A stretch of DNA of 64,000 nt from CBDCVD01 sp965224015. GTDB lineage: Bacteria > Pseudomonadota > Alphaproteobacteria > Rhizobiales > CBDCVD01. Shown here in pieces: positions 44,122-51,957 of the stretch (position 1 is the stretch's first letter; each line of letters opens with the position of its first letter). A program made the position numbers and the translations under genes. The stretch lies in NCBI GenBank assembly GCA_965224015.1, contig OZ245032.1, forward strand, positions 744,001 to 808,000, in the 5' to 3' direction. The notes beneath the pieces were generated by a model. It worked only from the letters and a program-made list of their open reading frames with translations. It searched no databases and was not told where the DNA came from.

Positions 44122-44736
44122 TCAAGACTGCCCGTTTTCCCTCGCCAGACTCTGGCGCCAGGCTTTGTAGTCATCAATTGTATCAATATCGCTTTTTTCC
44201 TCCATCATCGCGAGGGAATCCAGCCATAAATTTTGCACGGTATCAGCCAGGGCATTAGGGCTCGACCAGCGCACGTTGGAAAAAGCATTCAATGCACAGG
44301 CCGGTTGGGCAAAACCTATCAACCAGTAACCCCCATCGGGGGCCGGTCCCAGCACACAACGGTGCTGCGTCAAACTTTGAAAAGCCGCATCAATGTCCTG
44401 CGCATAAATGTGCGGAATATCGCTTCCGATTAGCACCGCCGGGCCCGCAGTGCGCATGAATTGGCGCCGCATGCGTGTACCCAGGTCTCCCTCCCCCTGG
44501 GGGACCTTGGTGACCGTCCTGGGCCAAACCGGCGAATCGACCGCCTGATCGGGAGTTATCGCAAGAACCGTTTTCCAATTCGGGCTCTTCGACAAGCGCG
44601 CCACGGTCTGCAGAACCAGAGCGCGATAAAAATCCGCCGCCTTTTGCGCGCCAAGAGCCGCCGCCAGCCGGGTCTTGACCAGACCCGGCGTCGGCTCCTT
44701 GGCCATGATAATCAACTCACCAGTCCTGCCCATCAC
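44122..44736 (-). CDS. TIGR04282/DUF2064-like glycosyltransferase or nucleotidyltransferase
   Basis: 204 residues with a nucleotide-sugar-transferase-like fold: LIIMAKEPTPGLVKTRLAAA at the start, GEGDLGTRMRRQF near residue 80, VLIGSDIPHIYAQDI near 102, APDGGYWLIG near 133. It overlaps the preceding gene by four bases. Such pairs are annotated as arsenosugar biosynthesis glycosyltransferases, but the biochemical role is unproved here, since no other arsenic gene is near. Confidence 0.8.
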   Translation of the reverse strand: MMGRTGELIIMAKEPTPGLVKTRLAAALGAQKAADFYRALVLQTVARLSKSPNWKTVLAITPDQAVDSPVWPRTVTKVPQGEGDLGTRMRRQFMRTAGPAVLIGSDIPHIYAQDIDAAFQSLTQHRCVLGPAPDGGYWLIGFAQPACALNAFSNVRWSSPNALADTVQNLWLDSLAMMEEKSDIDTIDDYKAWRQSLARENGQS

Positions 44737-45461
44737 GACGTTTCACCAGTGGCGTCATAGAATTGCCTCAGCCGCGCAGGGCTTACGCCGGCAAAATAGG
44801 CTGTCAGGCATAAAATGTTGCGCATCACCCGACGCATATAACCGCTTTTGCGATAACGATCCGCACTGGTTAGCGCCGTTGCCCCAAGCATTGTCAGGCG
44901 TGCGCGGCCAATGCGACGCACGAAATCAACGTCCTCCATCAGGGGAATAGATCGATAACCCCCTAGCGCATCGTAGAGGTCTCGCGAAATTAAAAGTCCC
45001 TGGTCCCCGTAAGGCAACCGCAAAAGTGCGCAACGAAGCGCAACCATCGCCTCCAGAATACGCCCGCGCCAACGCGGATCGTCAAGTTGAAAACGAAATG
45101 CGGCGGCCTGCATAATGCCCTTTTCTTTAACGAAAGTCTGAAGCGCTTCTGCCCACGCCGGCTCAAGGATCGTATCGGCGTGCAGAAACAGCAGCCATGG
45201 TGCCCGCGCGCGCTCAGCACCGGCGGCCAACTGATGACCGCGCCCACAGGGACCTGTCAGGACAATCGCCCCAGCCGCAGCGGCAAGAGGTGCCGTATTG
45301 TCTTGCGATCCCGCGTCACTAACAATGATTTCCTCAATCGATACCGCTCCATTATCACTTTGCGCGATGGAGGCCAAAACAGCCGGCAAGTGACGCGCTG
45401 CGTTCAGGGTTGGGATAATGACGCTAAGCAAAACGCGATGCGGTGGATGCTGTCGATCCAT
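44733..45461 (-). CDS. TIGR04283-like family 2 glycosyltransferase
   Basis: 242-residue GT-A glycosyltransferase. LSVIIPTLNAARHLPAVLAS at the N-terminus, EIIVSDAGSQDNT near residue 45, GRGHQLAAGAERA near 73 and LFLHADTILEP near 92 supply the donor and metal sites (His-Ala-Asp in the place of Asp-x-Asp). GDQGLLISRDLYDALGGYRS marks the acceptor side. Four-base overlap with the downstream partner shows they work together. Confidence 0.85.
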   Translation of the reverse strand: MDRQHPPHRVLLSVIIPTLNAARHLPAVLASIAQSDNGAVSIEEIIVSDAGSQDNTAPLAAAAGAIVLTGPCGRGHQLAAGAERARAPWLLFLHADTILEPAWAEALQTFVKEKGIMQAAAFRFQLDDPRWRGRILEAMVALRCALLRLPYGDQGLLISRDLYDALGGYRSIPLMEDVDFVRRIGRARLTMLGATALTSADRYRKSGYMRRVMRNILCLTAYFAGVSPARLRQFYDATGETS

Positions 45462-45566
45462 GAAAGCAAACCCTTACCCCCTTGTGGCAGGGAGCGTTAT
45501 TGCCGCTTTGGTCGGTCAACCTTATTGCAATGCCTGATACCCAAACCCGGCAATCATTGAGCCGAT

Positions 45567-45681
45567 TAGATCAGCATACGTTAGTTGTACCCATTTTGCC
45601 CGGGGTATAAGCGAAACCCATGCTGATCTATAGTTGCAGTCATAATGGGGAGCGGGACGAACCGCTCGTCAATAGACGTTT
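45567..45681. repeat. R1 half copy followed by R4 half copy
   Basis: TAGATCAGCATACGTTAGTT (45567) to CATGCTGATCTA (45630) is only the second stem of R1, in inverted orientation. AGCGGGACGAACCGCTCGTC with AATAGACGTTT (to 45681) is one arm of R4. It lies just downstream of preA. Confidence 0.7.
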
Positions 45682-45702
45682 CCCACTGACAGCGGGGTCG
45701 TG

Positions 45703-47001
45703 CTAATCTATGCGTCCTGAATTGTTGGGATGGCTGGTCCAGTTGGCGTAAGTCTTATCAATGGGTGCCTTGGTGCGCGGATCAATACCTTCTGTCATCG
45801 GCTCCATGGTGATGCAACCCTCAACAGGGCATACACTCACACAAAGATTGCACCCGACACACTCTTCATCCAGCACCGTAAATTTCCGCTTTCCGTTGAC
45901 CTGATGCGTGATCGCCTGATGTGAGGTGTCCTCGCAGACGATATGGCAGCGCCCACATTGGATACACAGGTCCTGATGGATCTTCGCCTTGGCGACATAA
46001 TTGAGATTAAGCGCCTGCCAATCCACCACGTTGGGCACGGCCTTACCGATAAACTGGTCTAGACGGCTGTAGCCGGCCTGGTCCATCCATCTGTGAAGCC
46101 CTGAGACCAGTTCGTCAATAATGGCGAACCCATAGGTCATGGCGGCTGTACAGACCTGAACATTACCCGCTCCAAGAGCGAGAAACTCTGCTGCATCGCG
46201 CCAGGTTGTAATGCCGCCGATGCCGGAAATGGGAAGTCCCGCACACGCAGGATCGCGCGCGATTTCGGCAACCATATTCAGAGCAACCGGCTTGACCGCG
46301 GGACCACAATAGCCTCCGTGAGAGCCTTTACCATCAACGCTTGGCTCTGGTGACATGGTGTCCAGATCAACACTGACAATCGAACTGATGGTGTTGATCA
46401 GGGAGACCGCATCGGCGCCTCCTGCCTTGGCGGCGCGCGCGGGGTAACGAATATCGGTGATATTCGGGGTCAGCTTGACGATGACCGGCATACGCGTTGC
46501 CGCCTTGCACCAGTGCACGACCATTTCGATATACTCAGGCACCTGGCCTACCGCGGAGCCCATACCGCGCTCGGACATACCGTGGGGGCATCCAAAATTC
46601 AGTTCGACCCCATCGGCTCCGGTTTCCTCGACCTGGCCGAGAATGCGGATCCAGTTGGGTTCCTCGCACGGCACCATCAGAGATACCACCACCGCCCTGT
46701 CCGGCCAATCGCGCTTTATCTGCTTAATCTCGCGCAAGTTCACGGCAAGGGGGCGGTCGGTAATCAATTCGATATTGTTAAATCCTATAAGGCTGCGATC
46801 CTTGGAATAAACCGCCCCATAACGCGGCCCGTTGACGTTGACGATGGGGGGGTCCTCGCCAAGGGTTTTCCACACAACGCCGCCCCAACCGGCCCGAAAT
46901 GCGCGCTCCACGTTATACGCCTTGTCGGTGGGTGGCGCCGAGGCCAGCCAGAATGGATTGGGAGATTTAATACCAAGAAAGGTATTGCGAATATCTGCCA
47001 T
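45703..47001 (-). CDS. preA: NAD-dependent dihydropyrimidine dehydrogenase, FMN/iron-sulfur subunit
   Basis: Catalytic subunit of the PreTA enzyme that reduces uracil and thymine to dihydropyrimidines. 432 residues. The TIM-barrel domain has NPFWLASAPPTDKAYNVER, WGGVVWKTLG, VELNFGCPHGMSERGMGSAV with the active-site region, and GIGGITTWRDAAEF. The C-terminus has two 4Fe-4S motifs, CIQCGRCHIVCEDTS and CVGCNLCVSVCPVEGC. It follows preT on the same strand after 88 bases. Confidence 0.95.
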   Translation of the reverse strand: MADIRNTFLGIKSPNPFWLASAPPTDKAYNVERAFRAGWGGVVWKTLGEDPPIVNVNGPRYGAVYSKDRSLIGFNNIELITDRPLAVNLREIKQIKRDWPDRAVVVSLMVPCEEPNWIRILGQVEETGADGVELNFGCPHGMSERGMGSAVGQVPEYIEMVVHWCKAATRMPVIVKLTPNITDIRYPARAAKAGGADAVSLINTISSIVSVDLDTMSPEPSVDGKGSHGGYCGPAVKPVALNMVAEIARDPACAGLPISGIGGITTWRDAAEFLALGAGNVQVCTAAMTYGFAIIDELVSGLHRWMDQAGYSRLDQFIGKAVPNVVDWQALNLNYVAKAKIHQDLCIQCGRCHIVCEDTSHQAITHQVNGKRKFTVLDEECVGCNLCVSVCPVEGCITMEPMTEGIDPRTKAPIDKTYANWTSHPNNSGRID

Positions 47002-47089
47002 AAGCGGCTCCCATTGTCATTTTCAGGCCTGACTTCACCTTCTTTTCAGACCCGACTTCACGCCCTTTTGCGCGAGCAAGCGCACAGCA

Positions 47090-48457
47090 TCAGGCATCCG
47101 TTAGCGCCACGTGGATAGCCGCGGCGGCGCGCTTTCCCTCCTCAACGGCGGTAACGGTCAGATCATTGCCCCCGCCCGTGCAATCGCCGCCGGCCCAGAC
47201 CTTGTCCAGATTGGTGCGCCCCAGTCCATCCACCTTGATGCGCCCACCCGCAAGCGCAACCGGTTCGCGCGCGTTTGCAAGCGCCTTGCCAGGGAACGTC
47301 TGGCCAATGGCCACCAGGACCATGTCAGCGGCTTGCTCGAAATGCGCGTCAGTGGCCGCAAACCTGCCATCATCCGAAACAGCGGTACGCACAAACGATA
47401 CCGCTTGCACATGGCCAGCACCATTGTCGCAAAAACGCAGCGGCTGCGCCTTGTCCTTGATGTGTACCCCGCGGGTCAACGCCAACTCCTGTTCATACCC
47501 GCTTGCCCGCATGCGCGCCCGCGGGCCCCGATACACGATCGTGACCTCCTCGGCACCCAGCAGCCTGGCCTGGATCGCGGCATCAATGGCCGTCATGCCG
47601 CCGCCGATCACAACCACGCGGCGGCCGACCGGCAGTTGGGCCAGATCGTCGCTTTGGCGCAGGCGCGCAATAAAGTCGACCGCATCATGAACCCCCGCAA
47701 GCGCCTCGTCCTCAATCCCGAGACGGTTGGTGCCCCCAAGCCCAAGCCCGAGAAATACCGCATCGTAATTCTCACACAGCGCGTCCAGCGATAGGTCCTC
47801 TCCCAAAGTCTTACCGGTCTCAATCGTAATGCCCCCAAGAGCGAGAACGAACCCCACCTCTCGTTGCGCAAAATTGTCCAGGGTTTTATAGCTGGCAATA
47901 CCATATTCATTGAGGCCGCCAGGTTTGTCACGCGCCTCAAAAATCGTCACCGCGTGCCCGTGTCGCGACAAGCCATGGGCGCATGCCAATCCCGCCGGGC
48001 CCGCTCCCACAACGGCAATCCGCTTGCCGCTCGTATCCTGGCGGCTGAAAGGGTGATCGGCCTCCTTTTGCATCAGATGATCTGTTGCATAGCGTTGCAG
48101 GTGCCCGATCTTGACCGGCTTGCCTTCGGCGACTTCACGCACGCACGCCTGTTCGCACAGGTCCTCGGTGGGGCAAACCCGGGCGCACATGCCACCGAGG
48201 ATATTCTCCTCAAGAATCGTTACCGCGGCACCTATGGGGTTGGTTGCCTGGATTTGGCGAATAAACAAAGGAATGTTGATGCCGGTCGGGCAAGCGCTCA
48301 CACAGGGGGCATCGAAGCAAAAATAACACCGGTCCGCCTCGGTCATGGCTTCGTGGGGTGTCAGCGGCGGGTGCAGGTCAGAAAAATTTTTGTCGTAGAC
48401 CTCCGGGTCAAGCCAACCGGCTCGCACCTGTGGAACGCATGGTGCCGACTTGGTCAT
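47090..48457 (-). CDS. preT: NAD-dependent dihydropyrimidine dehydrogenase, NAD/FAD subunit
   Basis: Electron-input subunit of PreTA, related to the small subunit of glutamate synthase. ATG at 48457 follows AAAGGGGCACC; the longer frame adds six residues. 455 residues. N-terminal cysteines CYFCFDAPCVSACPTGINIP and MCARVCPTEDLCEQAC hold two 4Fe-4S clusters; IAVVGAGPAGLACAHGL binds FAD; VVVIGGGMTAIDAAIQARLL binds NAD. GGDCTGGGNDLTVTAVEEGK closes the FAD site. The downstream hydantoinase and ureidopropionase genes usual for uracil breakdown are not adjacent. Confidence 0.94.
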   Translation of the reverse strand: MTKSAPCVPQVRAGWLDPEVYDKNFSDLHPPLTPHEAMTEADRCYFCFDAPCVSACPTGINIPLFIRQIQATNPIGAAVTILEENILGGMCARVCPTEDLCEQACVREVAEGKPVKIGHLQRYATDHLMQKEADHPFSRQDTSGKRIAVVGAGPAGLACAHGLSRHGHAVTIFEARDKPGGLNEYGIASYKTLDNFAQREVGFVLALGGITIETGKTLGEDLSLDALCENYDAVFLGLGLGGTNRLGIEDEALAGVHDAVDFIARLRQSDDLAQLPVGRRVVVIGGGMTAIDAAIQARLLGAEEVTIVYRGPRARMRASGYEQELALTRGVHIKDKAQPLRFCDNGAGHVQAVSFVRTAVSDDGRFAATDAHFEQAADMVLVAIGQTFPGKALANAREPVALAGGRIKVDGLGRTNLDKVWAGGDCTGGGNDLTVTAVEEGKRAAAAIHVALTDA

Positions 48458-48596
48458 GGTGCCCCTTTCCGCCAACGGATGTCTGCTGAGCGCAAATACA
48501 CGACAAAAACAAAGGCAAAGGCACTCAAACCCCTGGCTACAAAGAAAAAGAAATCACTTTAACGCAATTGCCGGAGCAAAAGCAAGACTTTCACTT

Positions 48597-48734
48597 ATAG
48601 CAAAATGCGTTTAGTTGGAGTCATGAGCATCCAGCATTGTTTTTGCATTTTGCTATAGATTTAGAGGGCGATCAGCTTTATACGTTTAGTTGTCCCCATA
48701 GCAAAATGGGTACAACTCAACGTATGCTGATCTA
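48597..48734 (+). repeat. R1 double stem-loop repeat, full copy
   Basis: TATAGCAAAATGCG (48597) to CGTATGCTGATCTA (48734), ending CTAG. It lies upstream of preT and just downstream of the small secreted protein gene. The rest of the 346-base gap shows nothing. Confidence 0.9.
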
Positions 48735-48803
48735 GCGCGCGATCGCAAATGCGCTCGGAGCGCAATCCCAGGTGATCTTCCGGATACCATCACGCCAGAC
48801 CGG

Positions 48804-49190
48804 CTAACGGTCGATCTGCAAGGCTTTCTGTGAGACACTCGGCCCATGTACGCTGTCATGAGCACGCACGTGCACCTCATTCACGCCAGGGGGAATATAA
48901 ACACCGCTCAGGCTGCGCGTAAAGGGTTGTTCATCAACATGCGGGTGGGCCAGAACCCGGCGGCCGAAAACCCGACCATCGGCACCTAAAATTTCCCACC
49001 CCACAGCATAGTGATCCCATCCCTCATCGGCATGCTCCAGGGTGACTTCGAAGGTGTAGAGGTCCCCGAATTCATGTTGCACTTTGGCATCCCTGATGAC
49101 TACCGCGTCGGCATTTCCCACGCGAACCAGTGCAAAGCAGGCCGTCGCGGCCAAAAAAAGAACAGAAAACCTCTTGCATATCGCCTTCAT
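48804..49190 (-). CDS. Secreted protein of unknown function
   Basis: 128 residues. Signal peptide from Met1 to about residue 28 (core FSVLFLAATACFALV, end GNADA). The rest is a single beta-rich domain with VQHEFGDLYTFEVTLEHADE, HYAVGWEILGADGRV and GVYIPPGVNEVHVRAHDSVH. No catalytic motif; the pattern of alternating hydrophobics resembles immunoglobulin-like or FxLYD-type folds, which is only a guess. Divergent from the CDF transporter gene. Confidence 0.65.
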   Translation of the reverse strand: MKAICKRFSVLFLAATACFALVRVGNADAVVIRDAKVQHEFGDLYTFEVTLEHADEGWDHYAVGWEILGADGRVFGRRVLAHPHVDEQPFTRSLSGVYIPPGVNEVHVRAHDSVHGPSVSQKALQIDR

Positions 49191-49350
49191 ATTCGTGAAG
49201 GATTACATAGCTATAATGTCGATTCTATGACTTGCGGCATGTGCATTTCCGGCAGGTACATCACGCGCAATACGTTTGGGGCCATAAAGTCAAAGCCTCG
49301 CGATCCTGCCGGATCTCAACCGGCAGTAATAAGCAACACGGAACCTCGCT

Positions 49351-50304
49351 ATGGCCTCTCACGGCTCAACCAAAGTGATCTATGCAGCGCTTGTGGGCAA
49401 TGCCTTGATTGCCGTGACCAAGTTCGCCGCTGCCGCTTATACCGGCTCCTCGGCCATGCTCTCCGAGGCCATTCACTCGGTCGTGGATACAGGCAATCAG
49501 GGTCTGTTGCTCTATGGATTGCGCCGCGCGGCCAAACCTGCCGACCGGCGGCATCCGTTTGGCTACGGTATGGAACTCTATTTCTGGGCGTTTGTTGTGG
49601 CTATATTGATCTTCGCCGTGGGGGCCGGCGTTTCGCTCTACGAGGGGATCAGCAAACTTCAGCACCCGCATGAGATCAGGTCCGCCTACGTCAACTATAT
49701 TGTCCTGACGCTGGCCTTGATTTTTGAGGGCGTTGCGTGGTGGATAGCGTATAAGGAATTCAATACCAGACGGGGTAGGCGCGGCATTTTTGACGCTGTT
49801 CGGTATTCCAAGGACCCGACAGTGTTTACGGTTCTTTTTGAGGACACAGCCGCCATGCTGGGACTGATGGTTGCGTTTTTGGGTATTTTGGGCGCACAGC
49901 TAACCGGGGTGCTTTGGCTTGACGGCGCGGCGTCGATCGTGATCGGCCTGATCCTTGCGGGAACAGCAGTTGTGTTGGCATATGAAACCAAGGGGTTGCT
50001 AATCGGGGAAGCGGCTGCAAGCGAAACGGAAGCCGCCATCCGGCGCATGATCGGCGCGACCCCGACGATTATTGCGCTCAATGAACTGCGCACAATGCAT
50101 ATGGGACCTGAGGATATTCTATTGGCGATTTCCGTTGATTTCGAGGACAATCTGCCCGCCGGGCGTGTCGAAGACGCTATCTATGACCTTGAAAAATCCA
50201 TCAAAACCGCGTACCCGTCCATCAAACGCTTGTTTATCGAGGTCCAGGACGCAAGCCATCACGCCCAGTCTCAGTCCGGGCAGGAAGGAGAGGATTTTGC
50301 ATAG
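49351..50304 (+). CDS. Cation diffusion facilitator (CDF) transporter
   Basis: 317-residue divalent-metal/proton antiporter in the inner membrane. Six helices; helix 2 has SEAIHSVVDTGNQGLLLYG, with the His-x3-Asp metal ligands, and helix 5 has FEDTAAMLGLMVAFLGILG carrying the second pair (Glu-Asp). The cytoplasmic C-terminal domain follows (IRRMIGATPTIIALNELRTM). Likely exports Zn, Co, Fe or similar; specificity unclear. The His/Asp pattern is not strictly that of ZitB. Confidence 0.9.
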   Translation: MASHGSTKVIYAALVGNALIAVTKFAAAAYTGSSAMLSEAIHSVVDTGNQGLLLYGLRRAAKPADRRHPFGYGMELYFWAFVVAILIFAVGAGVSLYEGISKLQHPHEIRSAYVNYIVLTLALIFEGVAWWIAYKEFNTRRGRRGIFDAVRYSKDPTVFTVLFEDTAAMLGLMVAFLGILGAQLTGVLWLDGAASIVIGLILAGTAVVLAYETKGLLIGEAAASETEAAIRRMIGATPTIIALNELRTMHMGPEDILLAISVDFEDNLPAGRVEDAIYDLEKSIKTAYPSIKRLFIEVQDASHHAQSQSGQEGEDFA

Positions 50305-50371
50305 TGGCTGCCGCCTCATGGCGATCAGCAGAGCAACCGAGAAGCAATAGCCTTCAAGGGAGGAGAACCCC

Positions 50372-51526
50372 ATGCATTTGGGAATATTAACCGGTGGGGG
50401 TGATGTACCGGGGCTGAATCCGGCCATCAAATCCGTTGTCATGGAGGCCCATGCACGCGCATGGCAGGTGACCGGCTTTCGCCGCGGTTGGGCAGGGCCC
50501 GTACACTCAAACCCCAAAGATCTGGAAGCCAGCGCAAGTGCGCGCATTACCCTGACGCCGGATGAGGTGCGCGGCATTGATCGCACCGGCGGCACGATCC
50601 TGCACACCTCGCGCACCAACCCTTCACGCATGCCAGTCGACAGCTTGCCCGCCTTTTTGGCGCACCGGGCACAAGATGCCCATGACGGTATTGTCGATCT
50701 GACCGATCATGTTCTTGCTGTCCTGGAGGCATTAAAGATCGATGTTCTGATCGCCGTAGGGGGCGATGATACACTCTCTTATGCCTCACGCATCCACAAT
50801 GAGGGTGCCAAAACCATGTGCATCCCGAAAACCATGGATAACGACATTTTTGGCACCGACTATTGCATCGGCTTTTCCACCTGCGTGACGCGATCCGTGG
50901 AGTTGATTAATCGCCTGCGCACGTCGGTGGGTTCCCACGAGCGGTTTTTGATCGTGGAGATGTTTGGGCGCAACTGCGGTATGACGGCGCTGATGGCTGG
51001 TTATTTGGCTGACACGGACCGAACGCTGATCGCCGAGGTGCCATTTGATCTGGAACGTTTGGCTGAACTTATGAGCGATGACCGCAGCAAAAGTGCATCA
51101 AATTATGCTATTGCCGTTGTTTCCGAAGGCGCGCGCGCCAAAGGCGAGGACATTATCGAAAGCGGGATTGCGGATGCCTATGGACACAAAAAGCTCGGCG
51201 GTATCGGCGCACGCACAGGACAGGCGCTGAAAAAACTGACCGGAACCAACGTAATGATCCAGAACCTTGCTTACCTGTTACGTGCCGGTGCTCCGGACGC
51301 CCTTGATTTGCTGGTGCCCAAGAACTATGGCGCGCTTTGCGTCCGGCTCATTGAAGAGGGACGTACCGGATTGATGGTTGCAGTTCAGGAGGGATGCTAC
51401 ACTACCCAACCCGCCGATATCAGCACCAAAGGCGAGCGCAGGGTAGCTGTCGACCAACTCTATGACACCCAGGCTTACCGACCAAAGATTGCAAGCCTCA
51501 TGTCTCAACCCATGTTGTTACGCTAG
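50372..51526 (+). CDS. pfp: Pyrophosphate-dependent phosphofructokinase
   Basis: Phosphorylates fructose-6-phosphate reversibly with PPi instead of ATP. 384 residues. GGAGG stands before ATG 50372. The phosphoryl-donor site reads GGDDTL at residues 130-135 and PKTMDND at 152-158. Asp at the fourth position of GGDD, in place of Gly, and Lys in place of Gly in the PKT loop, are the known marks of PPi-dependent enzymes. MFGRNCGMTAL binds the sugar phosphate. The last TAG is the edge of an R1 repeat. This enzyme replaces ATP-dependent Pfk in many alphaproteobacteria. Confidence 0.9.
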   Translation: MHLGILTGGGDVPGLNPAIKSVVMEAHARAWQVTGFRRGWAGPVHSNPKDLEASASARITLTPDEVRGIDRTGGTILHTSRTNPSRMPVDSLPAFLAHRAQDAHDGIVDLTDHVLAVLEALKIDVLIAVGGDDTLSYASRIHNEGAKTMCIPKTMDNDIFGTDYCIGFSTCVTRSVELINRLRTSVGSHERFLIVEMFGRNCGMTALMAGYLADTDRTLIAEVPFDLERLAELMSDDRSKSASNYAIAVVSEGARAKGEDIIESGIADAYGHKKLGGIGARTGQALKKLTGTNVMIQNLAYLLRAGAPDALDLLVPKNYGALCVRLIEEGRTGLMVAVQEGCYTTQPADISTKGERRVAVDQLYDTQAYRPKIASLMSQPMLLR

Positions 51527-51661
51527 ATCAGCTTGGCGTTTGTTGTACCCATTTTGCTATGGGGACACCTAAACGTATAAAGCTGATCGCCCTGGAATCT
51601 ATAGCAAAATGCCAAAACAATGCTGAATGCTGATGATTCCAACTCAACGCATTTTGCTATA
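51524..51661 (-). repeat. R1 repeat, full copy, supplying the pfp stop codon
   Basis: Opposite orientation: CTAGATCAGCTTGGCG to GCATTTTGCTATA. The TAG at 51524-51526 is the pfp stop. The right end is joined to an R3 fragment with TATAG in common. Confidence 0.9.
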
Positions 51662-51686
51662 GAGCCTGTCATGTTTTAATAGACCC
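51659..51686 (+). repeat. R3 end fragment
   Basis: TATAGAGCCTGTCATGTTTT then AATAGACC, one arm of R3 with changes. It shares TATAG with the end of R1. The rest of the gap to 51957 shows no gene. Confidence 0.55.
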
Positions 51687-51957
51687 AAGTGAGGAAAGGT
51701 ACGCTGACACCGTAACCAGGACGGATCGTATCTGAAACGGCGGTGCGTATCTGAAACAATGTAGCCGATGGTTGAAGCAAAGCGTTCCCTACCCTATGCG
51801 GGTCAGCTTCGCCCATCTCATATTGTTTGTTGTTTGCGTACATAAATAAATCGGAATGTTTGGGCCCTGGTTTGCAAGCGTACCTATTGTTGTAGCGAAG
51901 CAACTGACATAACAAGGGGGGGGCGCGACAGGGCGACCTTCTGGGAGGCGACGGACC

